Positions 1-8,812 of a stretch of 35,111 nt of DNA are shown here, piece by piece. The number at the start of each line of letters is the position of its first letter. The stretch's first letter is position 1. The position numbers were made by a program, and so were the translations under genes. The DNA is from Nostoc sp. CHAB 5834 (GTDB taxonomy: Bacteria > Cyanobacteriota > Cyanobacteriia > Cyanobacteriales > Nostocaceae). Where the stretch lies: contig JAIVFU010000069.1 in NCBI GenBank assembly GCA_020829485.1, positions 1 to 35,111 on the forward strand, in the 5' to 3' direction. The notes beneath the pieces are model-generated. The model saw only the letters and a program-made list of their open reading frames with translations. It did no database searches and was not told where the DNA came from.

Positions 1-123
1 TTTTGTTTTCCTCTTTAGTCAGAAATACCCTCAAACGAGCGCCCATATTTTTTGTTACCTCGGTAGATATATTCTCCGTATTTATTTATTGTTACATAGT
101 TTCGTTTTTTCCTGCCGACCTAC

Positions 124-384
124 TTACATATACAGCATCGACTCTGAGAAAAACCGATGGTACAGTAACTCATCTTTTTGGAATTGCACCTCAGCAAAAA
201 AGATCATCTGAGATGTTGCATCAGGTGGAGGTAAAAATACCCCATCAATCCGAAATGTTGGCTCTTTAACTTCAACTGATTCAAAGCGATAGCTACTAGC
301 TTCGGCTGGTGGCTGTTCTACTAACTCGAAAAACAATCCTGGGACACGTTTGAAAATTGCATAAAAAATTGCATCACGTCTCAC
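124..384 (-). pseudogene. Truncated DUF2887 (Rpn/PD-(D/E)XK-like) protein
   Basis: The 86 codons resemble the N-terminal third of the cyanobacterial DUF2887 family, which is related to Rpn/transposase-like PD-(D/E)XK nucleases. Recognisable pieces are RRDAIFYAIFKRVPGLFFEL near the start, then YRFESVEVKEPTFRIDGVFL and FFAEVQFQKDELLYHRFF. The family is usually about 250-300 residues, but this frame stops right after SMLYM, so the C-terminal part is missing. I place the start at the GTG at 384, not the in-frame GTG at 423. GAGGA lies about eight bases upstream of 384, and family members normally begin just before RRD. Minus-strand DNA below 124 does not continue the family in any frame I could read. 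It lies downstream of the GTPase gene on the same strand. Product function is unknown and the copy is probably dead. Confidence 0.6.
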
Positions 385-436
385 AAATACATCCTCATAA
401 CTGTAGCGATCGCAATCAGTCACTTTCTGAGTTAGC

Positions 437-2998
437 TTATCTCAAATCATCTAAGTAAGAAACAGCAGCAAGTTCTGAAATAATCTGCAACCAAGTAGGA
501 ATTGCGATCTCAGATGACAAGTCTCCAGCCGCTAAATATCTCAGCAAAGTTTCTTTTTTGGAAAGGTTTTGCAAACTAGGAATAATTTGATCCAAAATAC
601 CTTCAAGTTCGGAATTAATTTGCTGATTAATTTCGCTAACATACTGCACAAGATGGAGGCTAGCGCTAGCAGTGATTTCATCTCGCAGCCGCAATACTAA
701 AAGTTGGTGGTTGCTCGATCTGGGTAAACCTTGGCTTTTTTCTGGTGCCCAGTCAAAGATTTGACCAACATTGTGTTTCTCGTCTTGACGCGCTAAAGGA
801 AAGATAATGTCGGGTGCAACGGTTTTGTTTTTACTACTGATTTCAGAGATGATTGCTTCTTTCCATTCATTAGGATCGCATCCTAGTAATAATTTGTAAA
901 AAAGATCGGCATCTTCAAAACCAAATTTTTCTTCGATTTCTTGTTCCATATCTGGATGGAAAAATGCTTGCAATTGTTCGCGTTCTGGGGCTACATAATT
1001 TGACAATTGATTCAACAAATCTACCACTGCTTGATGGATGCGATCGCGGGCAAAATCTTCTACTTCTTTAACGGTTTTCTCAAATACTGGATAAAAATCA
1101 TCACTCTTCGTCGGAAGAGAAATATTGACGCGATTTCCCCGATCAAATAATTTCCCGGCTGCACCTTTAGATTCTGCCAGAGCGATCGCTCCATTATTGG
1201 CTTTGTTGAAGAGTAAAGTCCACTGGTTCCAATTCAGGATTCTAAAAGTGAGTTCGTCTTTTACTACATCGCTGACGACAATACCGCGCCGATCTTTGAG
1301 TGGTTCTTTCCCTAAATCTTTTTGAAAATTCCTGTAGATTTTATCTAAGCTTTCGACCACAAAACGCAACTCGATAAAGGCGGGACTATCACCTGTAGGG
1401 ATACCTTGCTCGTGAATTTCATCTATGATGTCCTTCAAGTGATCTTGTTGCTGACTCACCACATCAGCCGATCTCCGAGTATCTTCATATAGTTGCTTTA
1501 GACCATGAGTCGCTACGTGGGTTTGAATCAATTCCCGCAGTTTACTAAGTCCCCCATCTTGACTAAAGTAACCTAGCTGTCTGCCCAAATAACTGCGAGT
1601 GTTAGATTCTAATAGTTGTTCACTTAATCGCTGCCATTTTTCTTGTAGCCGTTTAGACCGATCTAAATAATCAGGATAGTCTAAGTTAGCCAAAAACTCT
1701 GTTGAACCTGCTTTCACGGTACTAGAACGTTTTGCTAATTCAGCTAGTCCCAACAGTGGCGACAGTAAAACGATGCGGTCTTTTTGAGTTGTAAACGCTT
1801 CTGCACCGTCAATGGTAGTTTGGAGAACTTTGAGTTTTTGGAAAACGGTTTCTTCTTCTAAATGGCTATCTTCAATGAGTTGATCGAGTTCTCTTTCGCC
1901 ACCCTCGTTGTCTAGGGGTAGTTGATCGAAGCGACCTACACCTACGAGAATTAAATCTTTCAGGTCTTGTCCCGGCCGCTGCTGCTGCATCATCGTAAAG
2001 ATTTTATTGGCGCGATCGCTCCCAGGAGATTTACCATTTAGCAATACCAAAATTGTTTGTACTTCTGCCAATTCTCGCAGCGACAAAAAGGTATCCCTAG
2101 CCCCCGAATTAGCAGCCCCCAATCCCGGAAAGTCGATAAGAATAAATTTAGCTGCACCTGCAAAATCCCAAATTTCTCGTGAGATTTTCACATCGATATC
2201 TACGCGGCGGATCAGTGGGAAGCTGTTTTGTAATAACTTCGTTGGTAGCCTCTGGGGTGGACTCGGTAATCGGATATGCGCTGGCGGTAAATCCTCAAAT
2301 TTCAGAGTTTGGATTGCCATTGGCTGTTCGACTAGCTGTAGCCCCTCGCGGGCGGTAGTAGCATCAATCTGGTAACGCCCACCACACATAACTTCCCCAT
2401 AAGCTTGATAAGCCCGGAGAAATAATACCAACTCCCGGAGTAAATAACGTAGCTCTAAATTGTTACTGCTATTCCATGCTTCTTCACACCAGCCAATAAT
2501 ATCTGTGCCAGAGTTGAGTTTCGATACTGGTATAGGAGGAAGCCCTGCTGCTGTTGTCCGTTTATTAGCTTCCCCTAGCATGAAGCGTAGACACTCATGT
2601 ACTCCTTCATGAGAAAGATAATCTACCGTAAAATTACTTAATTGTGTAGTGGCAAAGTCATCTTGCGGTATGATGTGTATGGCGGTAACATTACCTGTAG
2701 TCGGGTTTTCACTGACCGGCAAAGCATCAGCATATCCAATTAGACTGCCTAAAAGTAAAGTTTTCCCACTACTGAATTCCCCCATCACCCCAATTTTCAC
2801 AGGTGAAGTTGCCAGGTCTACAGTTTTCTGGGCAGCTGACCGCAGACGCAGAAGACAGTCGTCAAGACTAGCTGGAACCCAATCTTCTTGTTTTGAAGGG
2901 TGCTGGGGCACAGAATCTATCTTTCGGAGGATGAATTCGCCGTACTCCTTAAAACGGCCCAGTTTATCTGCTTCCATAAAGTAGTTTCCGCCTAACAT
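437..2998 (-). CDS. Large dynamin-like GTPase
   Basis: This is a predicted cytoplasmic or membrane-associated GTPase of the dynamin/BDLP superfamily, 853 residues long. The P-loop GEFSSGKT is at about residues 73-80, a threonine-rich switch I candidate (NPTTGNVTA) near 99-107, and the G3 motif DFPGLG begins at D289. The expected T/NKxD (G4) motif is not clear; VGVGRFDQL around D358 is the best candidate. The C-terminal half is charged and mostly helical, as expected of a dynamin stalk, with no obvious transmembrane span. Bacterial dynamins remodel or protect membranes, but the role here is inferred only from the family. Two starts are possible: ATG at 2998 has no visible ribosome site, while ATG at 2977 (MEADKLGRF) has GGCGGA nine bases upstream and may be the real one. 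The truncated DUF2887 gene follows on the same strand. Confidence 0.75.
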   Translation of the reverse strand: MLGGNYFMEADKLGRFKEYGEFILRKIDSVPQHPSKQEDWVPASLDDCLLRLRSAAQKTVDLATSPVKIGVMGEFSSGKTLLLGSLIGYADALPVSENPTTGNVTAIHIIPQDDFATTQLSNFTVDYLSHEGVHECLRFMLGEANKRTTAAGLPPIPVSKLNSGTDIIGWCEEAWNSSNNLELRYLLRELVLFLRAYQAYGEVMCGGRYQIDATTAREGLQLVEQPMAIQTLKFEDLPPAHIRLPSPPQRLPTKLLQNSFPLIRRVDIDVKISREIWDFAGAAKFILIDFPGLGAANSGARDTFLSLRELAEVQTILVLLNGKSPGSDRANKIFTMMQQQRPGQDLKDLILVGVGRFDQLPLDNEGGERELDQLIEDSHLEEETVFQKLKVLQTTIDGAEAFTTQKDRIVLLSPLLGLAELAKRSSTVKAGSTEFLANLDYPDYLDRSKRLQEKWQRLSEQLLESNTRSYLGRQLGYFSQDGGLSKLRELIQTHVATHGLKQLYEDTRRSADVVSQQQDHLKDIIDEIHEQGIPTGDSPAFIELRFVVESLDKIYRNFQKDLGKEPLKDRRGIVVSDVVKDELTFRILNWNQWTLLFNKANNGAIALAESKGAAGKLFDRGNRVNISLPTKSDDFYPVFEKTVKEVEDFARDRIHQAVVDLLNQLSNYVAPEREQLQAFFHPDMEQEIEEKFGFEDADLFYKLLLGCDPNEWKEAIISEISSKNKTVAPDIIFPLARQDEKHNVGQIFDWAPEKSQGLPRSSNHQLLVLRLRDEITASASLHLVQYVSEINQQINSELEGILDQIIPSLQNLSKKETLLRYLAAGDLSSEIAIPTWLQIISELAAVSYLDDLR

Positions 2999-4282
2999 TA
3001 ATTTCTGTGAGCTTTATAACATATAAAATGCGATTACCAGCCATTGTTGCAACGTGTTGATATTACATTTAGCATTTCTCTCATTTAATTTGCGATTTTG
3101 GGATGAGGCGTTTTGAACGGTCAAGACAATTTTGAAAAATCGGGTTTGAATTGGAAAATTGAAGAAGAATTTAGAAGTCAGAATGGGCTAAACCTTAGCT
3201 ATCCGCTAACAAGAGTTAGAATGAATAAAGTAGAGTTTTATCAATACCTTAGCCAAAAAAAGAAGTAGTCTAGCTTTTGCCGAAATAGCCCAACACAAGA
3301 CCATGCTTGATTATTAAGCAAAACGTAAAACCCCAGTCCAGACGTACAGGACAGTCAAAATTACTTCCACACAAACCATACAATATTTTATTGGCTCAGT
3401 TTTTTGCCATCCGGCAAAAACAAGCGTGTAAAATCTTAGGTTTGTTCCATATCAAGGCTCGTAAATTGGCGAAGGTATTGTTTATACCATAAATTTGCTA
3501 GAGACTCCTTAGTAGAGATGTGGGTAAGCTGATATGCGTCTAAATTATATAAACATTCTTTATAATCGTTGACGGTTGACGGTTATCGGTCATCAGTCAA
3601 CGGTCAACAGTCATCAGGTAAATGTACAATGTTATTTGCGTAACAGCTTATTAAACCCTTTTATACCCTTTATTTTAAGAGGATGTCCAAAAAGTATTAG
3701 GTGAATATAATTCGCTACTACACTAGCATTGTCTACTTACGCCCAAAACATGAAAAATCAACAATTTCCAATCCACGTTCGCCCTTGGCGTTCCGCAGGA
3801 AAGATGGGTTTTGCCTGTATAGCCGTGACTTATAGTCACCAAAACTCTAATTCATGCTGAATTCTTCTTGATAAAAAATCAATATTGATTTGATATGAAT
3901 ATTCTGATTATTGTGAATTTCTGATAAAGATGTAAACATCTCATAGTGAATCATGTAGTTTCCGTAAAGCTAGATCACGTTTTTGAGCAATGCAATTACA
4001 TAGTTAGGATGAATTTATAGGGAATTTTAAGAAGACACAAAGTCAACAAGTTTCCTGACACATGGATAGCTTAAATTTTACCAAAAATGCTGAAGTTAAT
4101 CTTAATGATAACTTTAGTATTTTTTTAATTTATTTACAGGAAAAGAGAAATTGTTGTAAACATAAAACTAAATAAAGTATTAAAATAAGTAACAGATTGA
4201 CCAGAAAATTATATATATCTATTAACAAATCCTATTTTCAGACTATTACCTTAATAAATTTAGGCAGAGCAGGCAGGCAAAA
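2999..4282. other. Long repeat-bearing intergenic region
   Basis: About 1.28 kb separates the divergent GTPase and kinase genes with no convincing gene. It holds a perfect 8-bp stem-loop at 3401-3420 (TTTTTGCC/GGCAAAAA, loop ATCC), a heptamer array at 3568-3617, and a segment near 3679-3860 that looks like a decayed interspersed repeat. The last 250 bp are strongly A+T rich and presumably carry the kinase promoter, but I could not fix its position. A 61-codon open frame from TTG at 3307 has no ribosome site or recognisable protein features, so I do not call it. Confidence 0.55.
3568..3617. repeat. Seven in-phase heptamers, opposed arms
   Basis: Seven consecutive 7-mers run without a gap: GTTGACG, GTTGACG, GTTATCG, GTCATCA, GTCAACG, GTCAACA, GTCATCA. 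The first three are roughly the reverse complement of the later ones, so the array can fold back as an imperfect hairpin. It is a short tandemly repeated repetitive (STRR-like) sequence of the type known in heterocystous cyanobacteria. Confidence 0.8.
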
Positions 4283-7027
4283 GTGTTTTCTAAAAAGGTG
4301 CAAAACAACATTAACCAAATCATGGTCGAAGAGGAAGAAATAGAACACGATGAAAAAGTATTTTGTCAGCAGGCGGATACTGCTCCTCTGATGATTTGGA
4401 TGGCTGGATGCAATGCACTTTACTGTTACTTAAATGCAAATTGGCTGGAATTTACTGGAATATATTTAACAACAGGCGCGTCCGTATCTGCGCGAAGAGA
4501 GGAGATAGGCAATATCTGGGCTTGCAGCGTCCATCCAGAAGATAGACAGCGATGTGAAGATATATATCTAAGAGCATTTACGGCGCATGATTCGTTCCAT
4601 AGGCAATATCGGCTGCGTCGGGCTGATGGCGAATATCGCTGGATTTTAGATACAGCCGCGCCACGGTTTGCAGCAAATGGTAGCTTTGTTGGTTACATGG
4701 GTTATTGCGTGGATATAACAGAAGTGCCACCTACCCTGAGAGAAAGCTGCTCGGCATCTACAAATTATCAACAACAGGCGGCAGAATTAGCAAAAGCACT
4801 AGAACAACTACAAGCTGAAGATTATTTTCAAAGAATTTTGACAACAAGCGAGAAACAAGACGCAATCGAATATCGGGTACAACACAAAAATGGTAGTTGG
4901 CGATGGCATACAAGCAACTCATCTGTTATTAAAGACGCTAATGGTAATGTTTTAAACTTTGTTGGTATTTGCTATGACACCACAGACCGAAAACTTGCAG
5001 AAGTTGCTTTAGCAGAACGGGCGCGTTTAGCACATTTTCGTGCCGATGTAGATGCAGCCCTTACCCAGAGTGACAGCTTGCAGAACATGATGCGTCGTTG
5101 CACTGACGCTTTAGTTGAACATCTCGACGCAGCCTTTGCTCGCATCTGGACGTTGAACAAAAAAGACAATGTATTGGAGTTGCAAGTCAGTTCTGGGATG
5201 TATACCCACATTAATGGGCCCCATAAATGTGTGCCAGTTGGTCAATTCAAAATTGGTTTAATTGCCGAAGAGGGCAAACCCCACCTAACTAACTCTGTGC
5301 AGACAGATCCCCGCGTGGGTAACAAAGAGTGGGCAAAGCAAGAAGGTATGGTTGCCTTCGCTGGTTATCCCCTGATTGTTGAAGATGAAACTGTAGGAGT
5401 GATAGCCATGTTTGCCCGTCAAACAGTTACAGAATCAACTTTCACAGCGCTAGAATTTGCCGCCCAGGAGATTGCCATTGGCATCAAGCGCAAACAAGCA
5501 GAAGTTGCATTAAGAGAAAGTGTCCAACGGGAAGCCCTACTCAATCGTCTTTCTAACCAGATTCGAGCTTCCTTGGATCTCAATTACATTGTGGAAACCG
5601 CAGTGCAGGAAATTCGCAACTTATTCCAGATCGATCGCTGCGCCTTCTTTTGGTATCGGCAAGACGCTGATTTACCTTACTGGGAGAGAGTATATGAGGC
5701 GAAAAGTTCCTCTTTCCCCTGTTTGCTTAACCAGCAAGAAGCAACTAATGCAGAAATCGAACTAATCGCAGTCAAAACCTTGAACAGAGAAATCATCCGC
5801 ATTAATGATTTTGAGACTGTGAGCGATGGCACTGCACAGCAGTTTTTGCAGGATTTTGGTTTCACTGCTTTTATGTCGCTCCCCGTACACACCCAATCTG
5901 GGGAAATTGGCACATTTAGCTGTAGTTGTTGTAGTGGCTTTCGGCCTTGGTTGGACAGCGAAGTAGAATTATTGCAAGCAGTTACAGTTCAACTAGCGAT
6001 CGCCATTGACCAAGCTAAACTTTACACCCAAAGTCGTATCGCTGCCCAAACAGCCCAAGACAAAGCCCAGCAACTAGAAGCAGCGCTGCTAGAACTTCAA
6101 CAAACCCAAGCACAACTGATTCAAACTGAAAAAATGTCCAGTTTGGGACAATTGGTTGCAGGTATTGCCCACGAAATCAATAATCCCGTCAATTTTATTT
6201 ACGGCAACATTACCTACGCCCGTGAATATACCAAGGATTTGCTGCATTTGGTAGACCTTTATGAACAGAACGATTGCCTATCAACACCAGAGATTCAGCA
6301 ACAAATCGACACCATTGATTTAGACTTTCTCAAGCAAGATTTGCCCAAAATCTTGGATTCTATGAAGATGGGAGCCGAACGCATTCGGCAGATTGTCCTA
6401 TCTTTACGCAATTTCTCTCGCCTTGATGAAGACGGCACAAAACCAGTAGACATTCATGAAGGTATTGATAACACCTTGCTGTTGTTGCAAAATCGCCTGA
6501 AAGCCAAATCAGGCCATCCCGAAATCCAAGTAATCCGAGACTACGGCAACCTGCCACCAGTAATGTGTCACGCTGGACACATGAATCAGGTGTTTATGAA
6601 TCTGTTGACAAATGCGATCGATGCTTTAGAAGAGTCATACCCTGCGGGAAGGCGTTCGCGTAGCGTCTCGCAGAGAAGCGCCTATGTCATTAGTCCCTTG
6701 TCATTAGTAAACAACACTGAACAAAGGACAAGTGACCAAGGACAAATGACTTTTCCCCAAATTCGCATTCGCACCCTGATCCAAGAAGACCATGTAATCA
6801 TTGGCATTGCCGACAACGGCACAGGCATGACTGAGGAAGTACGCAAACGCGTATTTGACCCCTTCTTTACTACGAAACCCGTCGGTAAAGGCACGGGCAT
6901 GGGGTTATCAATTAGTTACCAAATTATTGTCAAAAAACATGGCGGGCAAATCCAGTGTATTTCAGCACCAGGAGAAGGTGCCGAGTTTGCGATCGCGATT
7001 CCATTCAAGCACCAACCCGATTCGTAA
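4283..7027 (+). CDS. PAS-GAF-GAF sensor histidine kinase
   Basis: This is a 914-residue sensor histidine kinase with no transmembrane segment, so probably a cytosolic sensor. The order is: PAS with its PAC tail (about 34-148); a second PAS that keeps only its C-terminal half (about 180-240); GAF (about 250-405); GAF (about 415-585); a coiled coil; then HisKA with phospho-acceptor H630 in GIAHEINNP; and HATPase_c. ATP-site motifs are NLLTNAIDAL (from N773), DNGTGM (D844) and GKGTGMGLSI (about 868). The second GAF resembles phytochrome-like GAFs, but no chromophore cysteine is evident. The catalytic domain carries a 39-residue in-frame insert of repeat origin (785-823) between the N and G1 boxes. 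Translation starts at GTG 4283 behind a weak AGG; ATG 4322 is an alternative. No response regulator is adjacent, so the partner and signal are unknown. Confidence 0.88.
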   Translation: MFSKKVQNNINQIMVEEEEIEHDEKVFCQQADTAPLMIWMAGCNALYCYLNANWLEFTGIYLTTGASVSARREEIGNIWACSVHPEDRQRCEDIYLRAFTAHDSFHRQYRLRRADGEYRWILDTAAPRFAANGSFVGYMGYCVDITEVPPTLRESCSASTNYQQQAAELAKALEQLQAEDYFQRILTTSEKQDAIEYRVQHKNGSWRWHTSNSSVIKDANGNVLNFVGICYDTTDRKLAEVALAERARLAHFRADVDAALTQSDSLQNMMRRCTDALVEHLDAAFARIWTLNKKDNVLELQVSSGMYTHINGPHKCVPVGQFKIGLIAEEGKPHLTNSVQTDPRVGNKEWAKQEGMVAFAGYPLIVEDETVGVIAMFARQTVTESTFTALEFAAQEIAIGIKRKQAEVALRESVQREALLNRLSNQIRASLDLNYIVETAVQEIRNLFQIDRCAFFWYRQDADLPYWERVYEAKSSSFPCLLNQQEATNAEIELIAVKTLNREIIRINDFETVSDGTAQQFLQDFGFTAFMSLPVHTQSGEIGTFSCSCCSGFRPWLDSEVELLQAVTVQLAIAIDQAKLYTQSRIAAQTAQDKAQQLEAALLELQQTQAQLIQTEKMSSLGQLVAGIAHEINNPVNFIYGNITYAREYTKDLLHLVDLYEQNDCLSTPEIQQQIDTIDLDFLKQDLPKILDSMKMGAERIRQIVLSLRNFSRLDEDGTKPVDIHEGIDNTLLLLQNRLKAKSGHPEIQVIRDYGNLPPVMCHAGHMNQVFMNLLTNAIDALEESYPAGRRSRSVSQRSAYVISPLSLVNNTEQRTSDQGQMTFPQIRIRTLIQEDHVIIGIADNGTGMTEEVRKRVFDPFFTTKPVGKGTGMGLSISYQIIVKKHGGQIQCISAPGEGAEFAIAIPFKHQPDS
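6636..6752 (+). repeat. Repeat insert inside the kinase ATPase domain
   Basis: This coding segment reads like spacer DNA. Part one (about 6641-6680) contains a palindromic GCGTTCGCG/CGCAGAGAAGCG-type element. Part two (6686-6750) has heptamer-like units (GTCATTA, GTCCCTT, GTCATTA against AGGACAA, GTGACCA, AGGACAA). The 23-nt arms at 6686-6708 and 6728-6750 match as reverse complements at 18 of 23 positions. The insert keeps frame and contains no stop. It adds a basic, low-complexity loop between the N box and the G1 box of the kinase. Confidence 0.75.
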
Positions 7028-7117
7028 ATATTATGCAATTTTAATAAAATATTAATCAAATATTAATTTATTGGTTGTTAACTAACATAAACTCATTTTT
7101 TGCTGCAACATTTGAAC

Positions 7118-7160
7118 CCCCCAATAACCTGAAATTTACAGGAATTGGGGGATTATTTCT
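7118..7160 (+). terminator. Probable intrinsic terminator of the kinase gene
   Basis: An interrupted stem pairs CCCCCAAT (7118-7125) with ATTGGGGG (7144-7151) and CCTG with CAGG around a 7-nt loop. A T-rich stretch, ATTATTTCTTC, follows. It lies about 90 bp after the kinase stop codon. Confidence 0.65.
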
Positions 7161-7162
7161 TC

Positions 7163-7273
7163 GGCGTTGCTGAATGGAGGTATGAATTTGGATGTAGAGA
7201 CGTAAAATTTTACGTCTCTACAAGGATTTTCACCGTAACGCACAATCGTTTTCATACCGCAATCAGCAACGCC
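7163..7273. mobile_element. MITE-like element, copy 1
   Basis: This 111-bp element is bounded by terminal inverted repeats GGCGTTGCTGAAT and ATCAGCAACGCC. The similarity extends inward to TATGAA on the left and TTCATA on the right. It is flanked by a perfect 8-bp direct repeat, ATTTCTTC, at 7155-7162 and 7274-7281, the signature of transposition. A perfect 30-bp palindrome (7193-7222, arms TGTAGAGACGTAAAA) sits inside. It has no coding capacity, so movement would need a transposase from elsewhere. Copy 2 is at 12348-12459. Confidence 0.85.
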
Positions 7274-7440
7274 ATTTCTTCTAATACAGGGAAATAGGAA
7301 TAGAAATGTTGCAGTTTAATGGTTAAAAAACGTTGTAATGGTAGTATTATTTTTGCGTAGGTGTAGCCCCAATACAATTCGGTTCAGAATATTTCTTGGT
7401 TGAGGCAGTTCGGGAAGAAAAGTAGGGGGAGAGAAGAATT

Positions 7441-8163
7441 ATGATACAACCCCAAAGTCAAAATAGTATCACATACACACGCGTTATCCACCTAAGCCAT
7501 GTAATTGACATAAATATTCCCCAATGGCCTGGCGACCCTCAAGTAGAATTTGAAACCGTGGCTGAACTGAATAATGATGGCTATTACCTGCGACGTTTCT
7601 CCTTGGGGGAACATAGCGCTACTCATATCAACGCCCCTAACAGTTTTCATAGTTATGCTGTGGGAATTGACCAATACCCCGCCCAGTCTTTGGTTGTACC
7701 TGCGGTGGTCATAGATATTCGCCAAGCTACAGCAGTTAATCCTGATTATGCCTTGACTATTGCTGATGTTCTGGCTTGGGAAGAAGAATACGGTGAAATT
7801 TATCCTGGTTGCGTAGTTATATTGAATACTGGTTGGCAAAAAAAGTGGTTTGATAAAAGTGCATTCCTAAATCATGATTATCAAGGAATTGCCCACTTTC
7901 CTGGGTTTGGCAGCGATGCAACTCAATTATTACTGGATGAACGGCAAATAGCAGGGATAGGAATTGATACTCACGGTGTCGATCCTGGACAGGATAACAG
8001 TTTTGCTATTAACCACTTGGTGTTGGAGAAACCGCGCATTGTATTGGAGAATCTCACCAATTTGGATCAACTGCCACCTAAAGGTACTACTCTAGCGATC
8101 GGCATTCTCAGGTTGCGTGGTGGTTCTGGTTCTCCTGTCGGGGTGTTAGCGTTCGTGCCTTAA
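7441..8163 (+). CDS. Cyclase-family (kynurenine formamidase-like) hydrolase
   Basis: The 240 residues fit the PF04199 cyclase family, metal-dependent hydrolases that include bacterial kynurenine formamidase and isatin hydrolase. The N-terminal LSHVIDINIPQWPGDP is the family's entry motif. The metal-site region reads H58-SAT-H62-IN-AP-NSF-H70, where the family consensus is HxGTHxDxPxH; the aspartate ligand is replaced by Asn64. GIGIDTHGVDPGQD (about 177-190) matches the second conserved block. Length is normal. The ATG at 7441 has a good purine-rich ribosome site (GGGGAGAGAAG). It stands alone between the kinase with its downstream MITE and the broken PNPOx gene, with no tryptophan-degradation genes near, so the substrate cannot be named. 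Confidence 0.8.
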   Translation: MIQPQSQNSITYTRVIHLSHVIDINIPQWPGDPQVEFETVAELNNDGYYLRRFSLGEHSATHINAPNSFHSYAVGIDQYPAQSLVVPAVVIDIRQATAVNPDYALTIADVLAWEEEYGEIYPGCVVILNTGWQKKWFDKSAFLNHDYQGIAHFPGFGSDATQLLLDERQIAGIGIDTHGVDPGQDNSFAINHLVLEKPRIVLENLTNLDQLPPKGTTLAIGILRLRGGSGSPVGVLAFVP

Positions 8164-8294
8164 CGAACAAGGCACTCATAAATAAAAAAATGGTTACAAG
8201 CCCCTAAATTTATTTATTACTATATCTCTCCACTCCCGCGCATTAACTCGCGGTGCGCTGTAGACGGGTAACGCGATCGCTCTCGTATGGCGTT

Positions 8295-8320
8295 CTCACA
8301 CCCCTAAAAGTTGGTGTGAG
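8295..8320. other. Stem-loop between convergent genes
   Basis: A perfect 8-bp stem, CTCACACC/GGTGTGAG, closes a 10-nt loop. It lies between the hydrolase gene and the oppositely oriented PNPOx remnant. There is no T-run on either side, so it is not a classic intrinsic terminator. The sequence to its left (8236-8294), with GCGATCGCTCTCG and GGCGTTC, looks like a scattered palindromic repeat. Confidence 0.45.
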
Positions 8321-8363
8321 GCTTCTGCTGATCTAGCTAAATTTATTTATGGGGATTATCTTT

Positions 8364-8633
8364 TTACTTCTTACTGCTGACTCCATTAGTGGTTCGTCCA
8401 CTCATCTCACTGGGATGAATGCGGTAGATTGCAATTACCTCCGCACGACCCCAGGCATCAATCCAGGTTCGATTAATAGCAGGCGAAAGCGTTGGATTTT
8501 CCGTTTTGACAAATTGCATCACGCGATCGATGTCTGGCTGAAGAGTGATGTGTTCGGCTCGACCCGTCACAGTAATGCTGCGCCAATACTGTAGGTTGTG
8601 GACATCTTCAACTTGCAAACAGACTTCTGGATA
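8364..8633 (-). pseudogene. 3' remnant of a PNPOx-fold flavin-reductase-like gene
   Basis: Ninety codons read AYPEVCLQVEDVHNLQYWRS, then SITVTGRAEHI, and near the end NRTWIDAWGRAEVIAIYRI. This is the C-terminal half of the small pyridoxamine 5'-phosphate oxidase-like family (flavin/FMN-binding split barrel), whose members are about 150-160 residues. Upstream, the frame runs straight into a small inverted-repeat element and hits a TAA at its edge. The expected N-terminal half (normally ending in a TEGKKTE-type motif) is not found on the far side of the element, so a deletion accompanied or followed the insertion. The C-terminus looks intact. The remaining piece lacks a proper start and is very probably nonfunctional. 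Confidence 0.7.
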
Positions 8634-8812
8634 AGCTCGACTTTATCCAAAATTAAGAGCTTGGTTCTCTTGATACGGCAAAAATCCTAGCTTTTTGGCA
8701 AAAGGTTTTTCGATGTCACTGAGTCTCGGTGAAATCGAAAAAGTAAAACTACCACCCCACAAAGGTTTCAGTGTCAGCTTGAGTGTTGCCAAAAAATGGA
8801 TAAAGTCGAGCT
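8634..8812. mobile_element. Small inverted-repeat element (MITE or IS remnant)
   Basis: A 179-bp segment is bounded by perfect 16-bp inverted repeats: AGCTCGACTTTATCCA at 8634-8649 and its reverse complement at 8797-8812. If the outermost A/T pair is assigned to the target, a TAA direct repeat (8632-8634 and 8812-8814) flanks it. No transposase frame is present. It abuts the truncated end of the PNPOx-like gene. Confidence 0.7.

Noticed and set aside
3..269. 88-codon plus-strand open frame at the left edge
   Set aside because: It overlaps the DUF2887 remnant on the opposite strand, which has clear family motifs and a ribosome site; the plus frame has none.
3401..3420. 8-bp stem-loop as an intrinsic terminator
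   Set aside because: The T and A tracts are inside the stem, no T-run follows on either strand, and no gene ends nearby.
3307..3492. 61-codon plus-strand open frame in the long spacer
   Set aside because: It starts at TTG with no ribosome site, has no recognisable protein features and overlaps a perfect stem-loop.
3679..3860. Possible decayed interspersed repeat or IS fragment in the spacer
   Set aside because: The resemblance to a common Nostoc spacer repeat is from memory only; no inverted ends, duplication or second copy is visible here.
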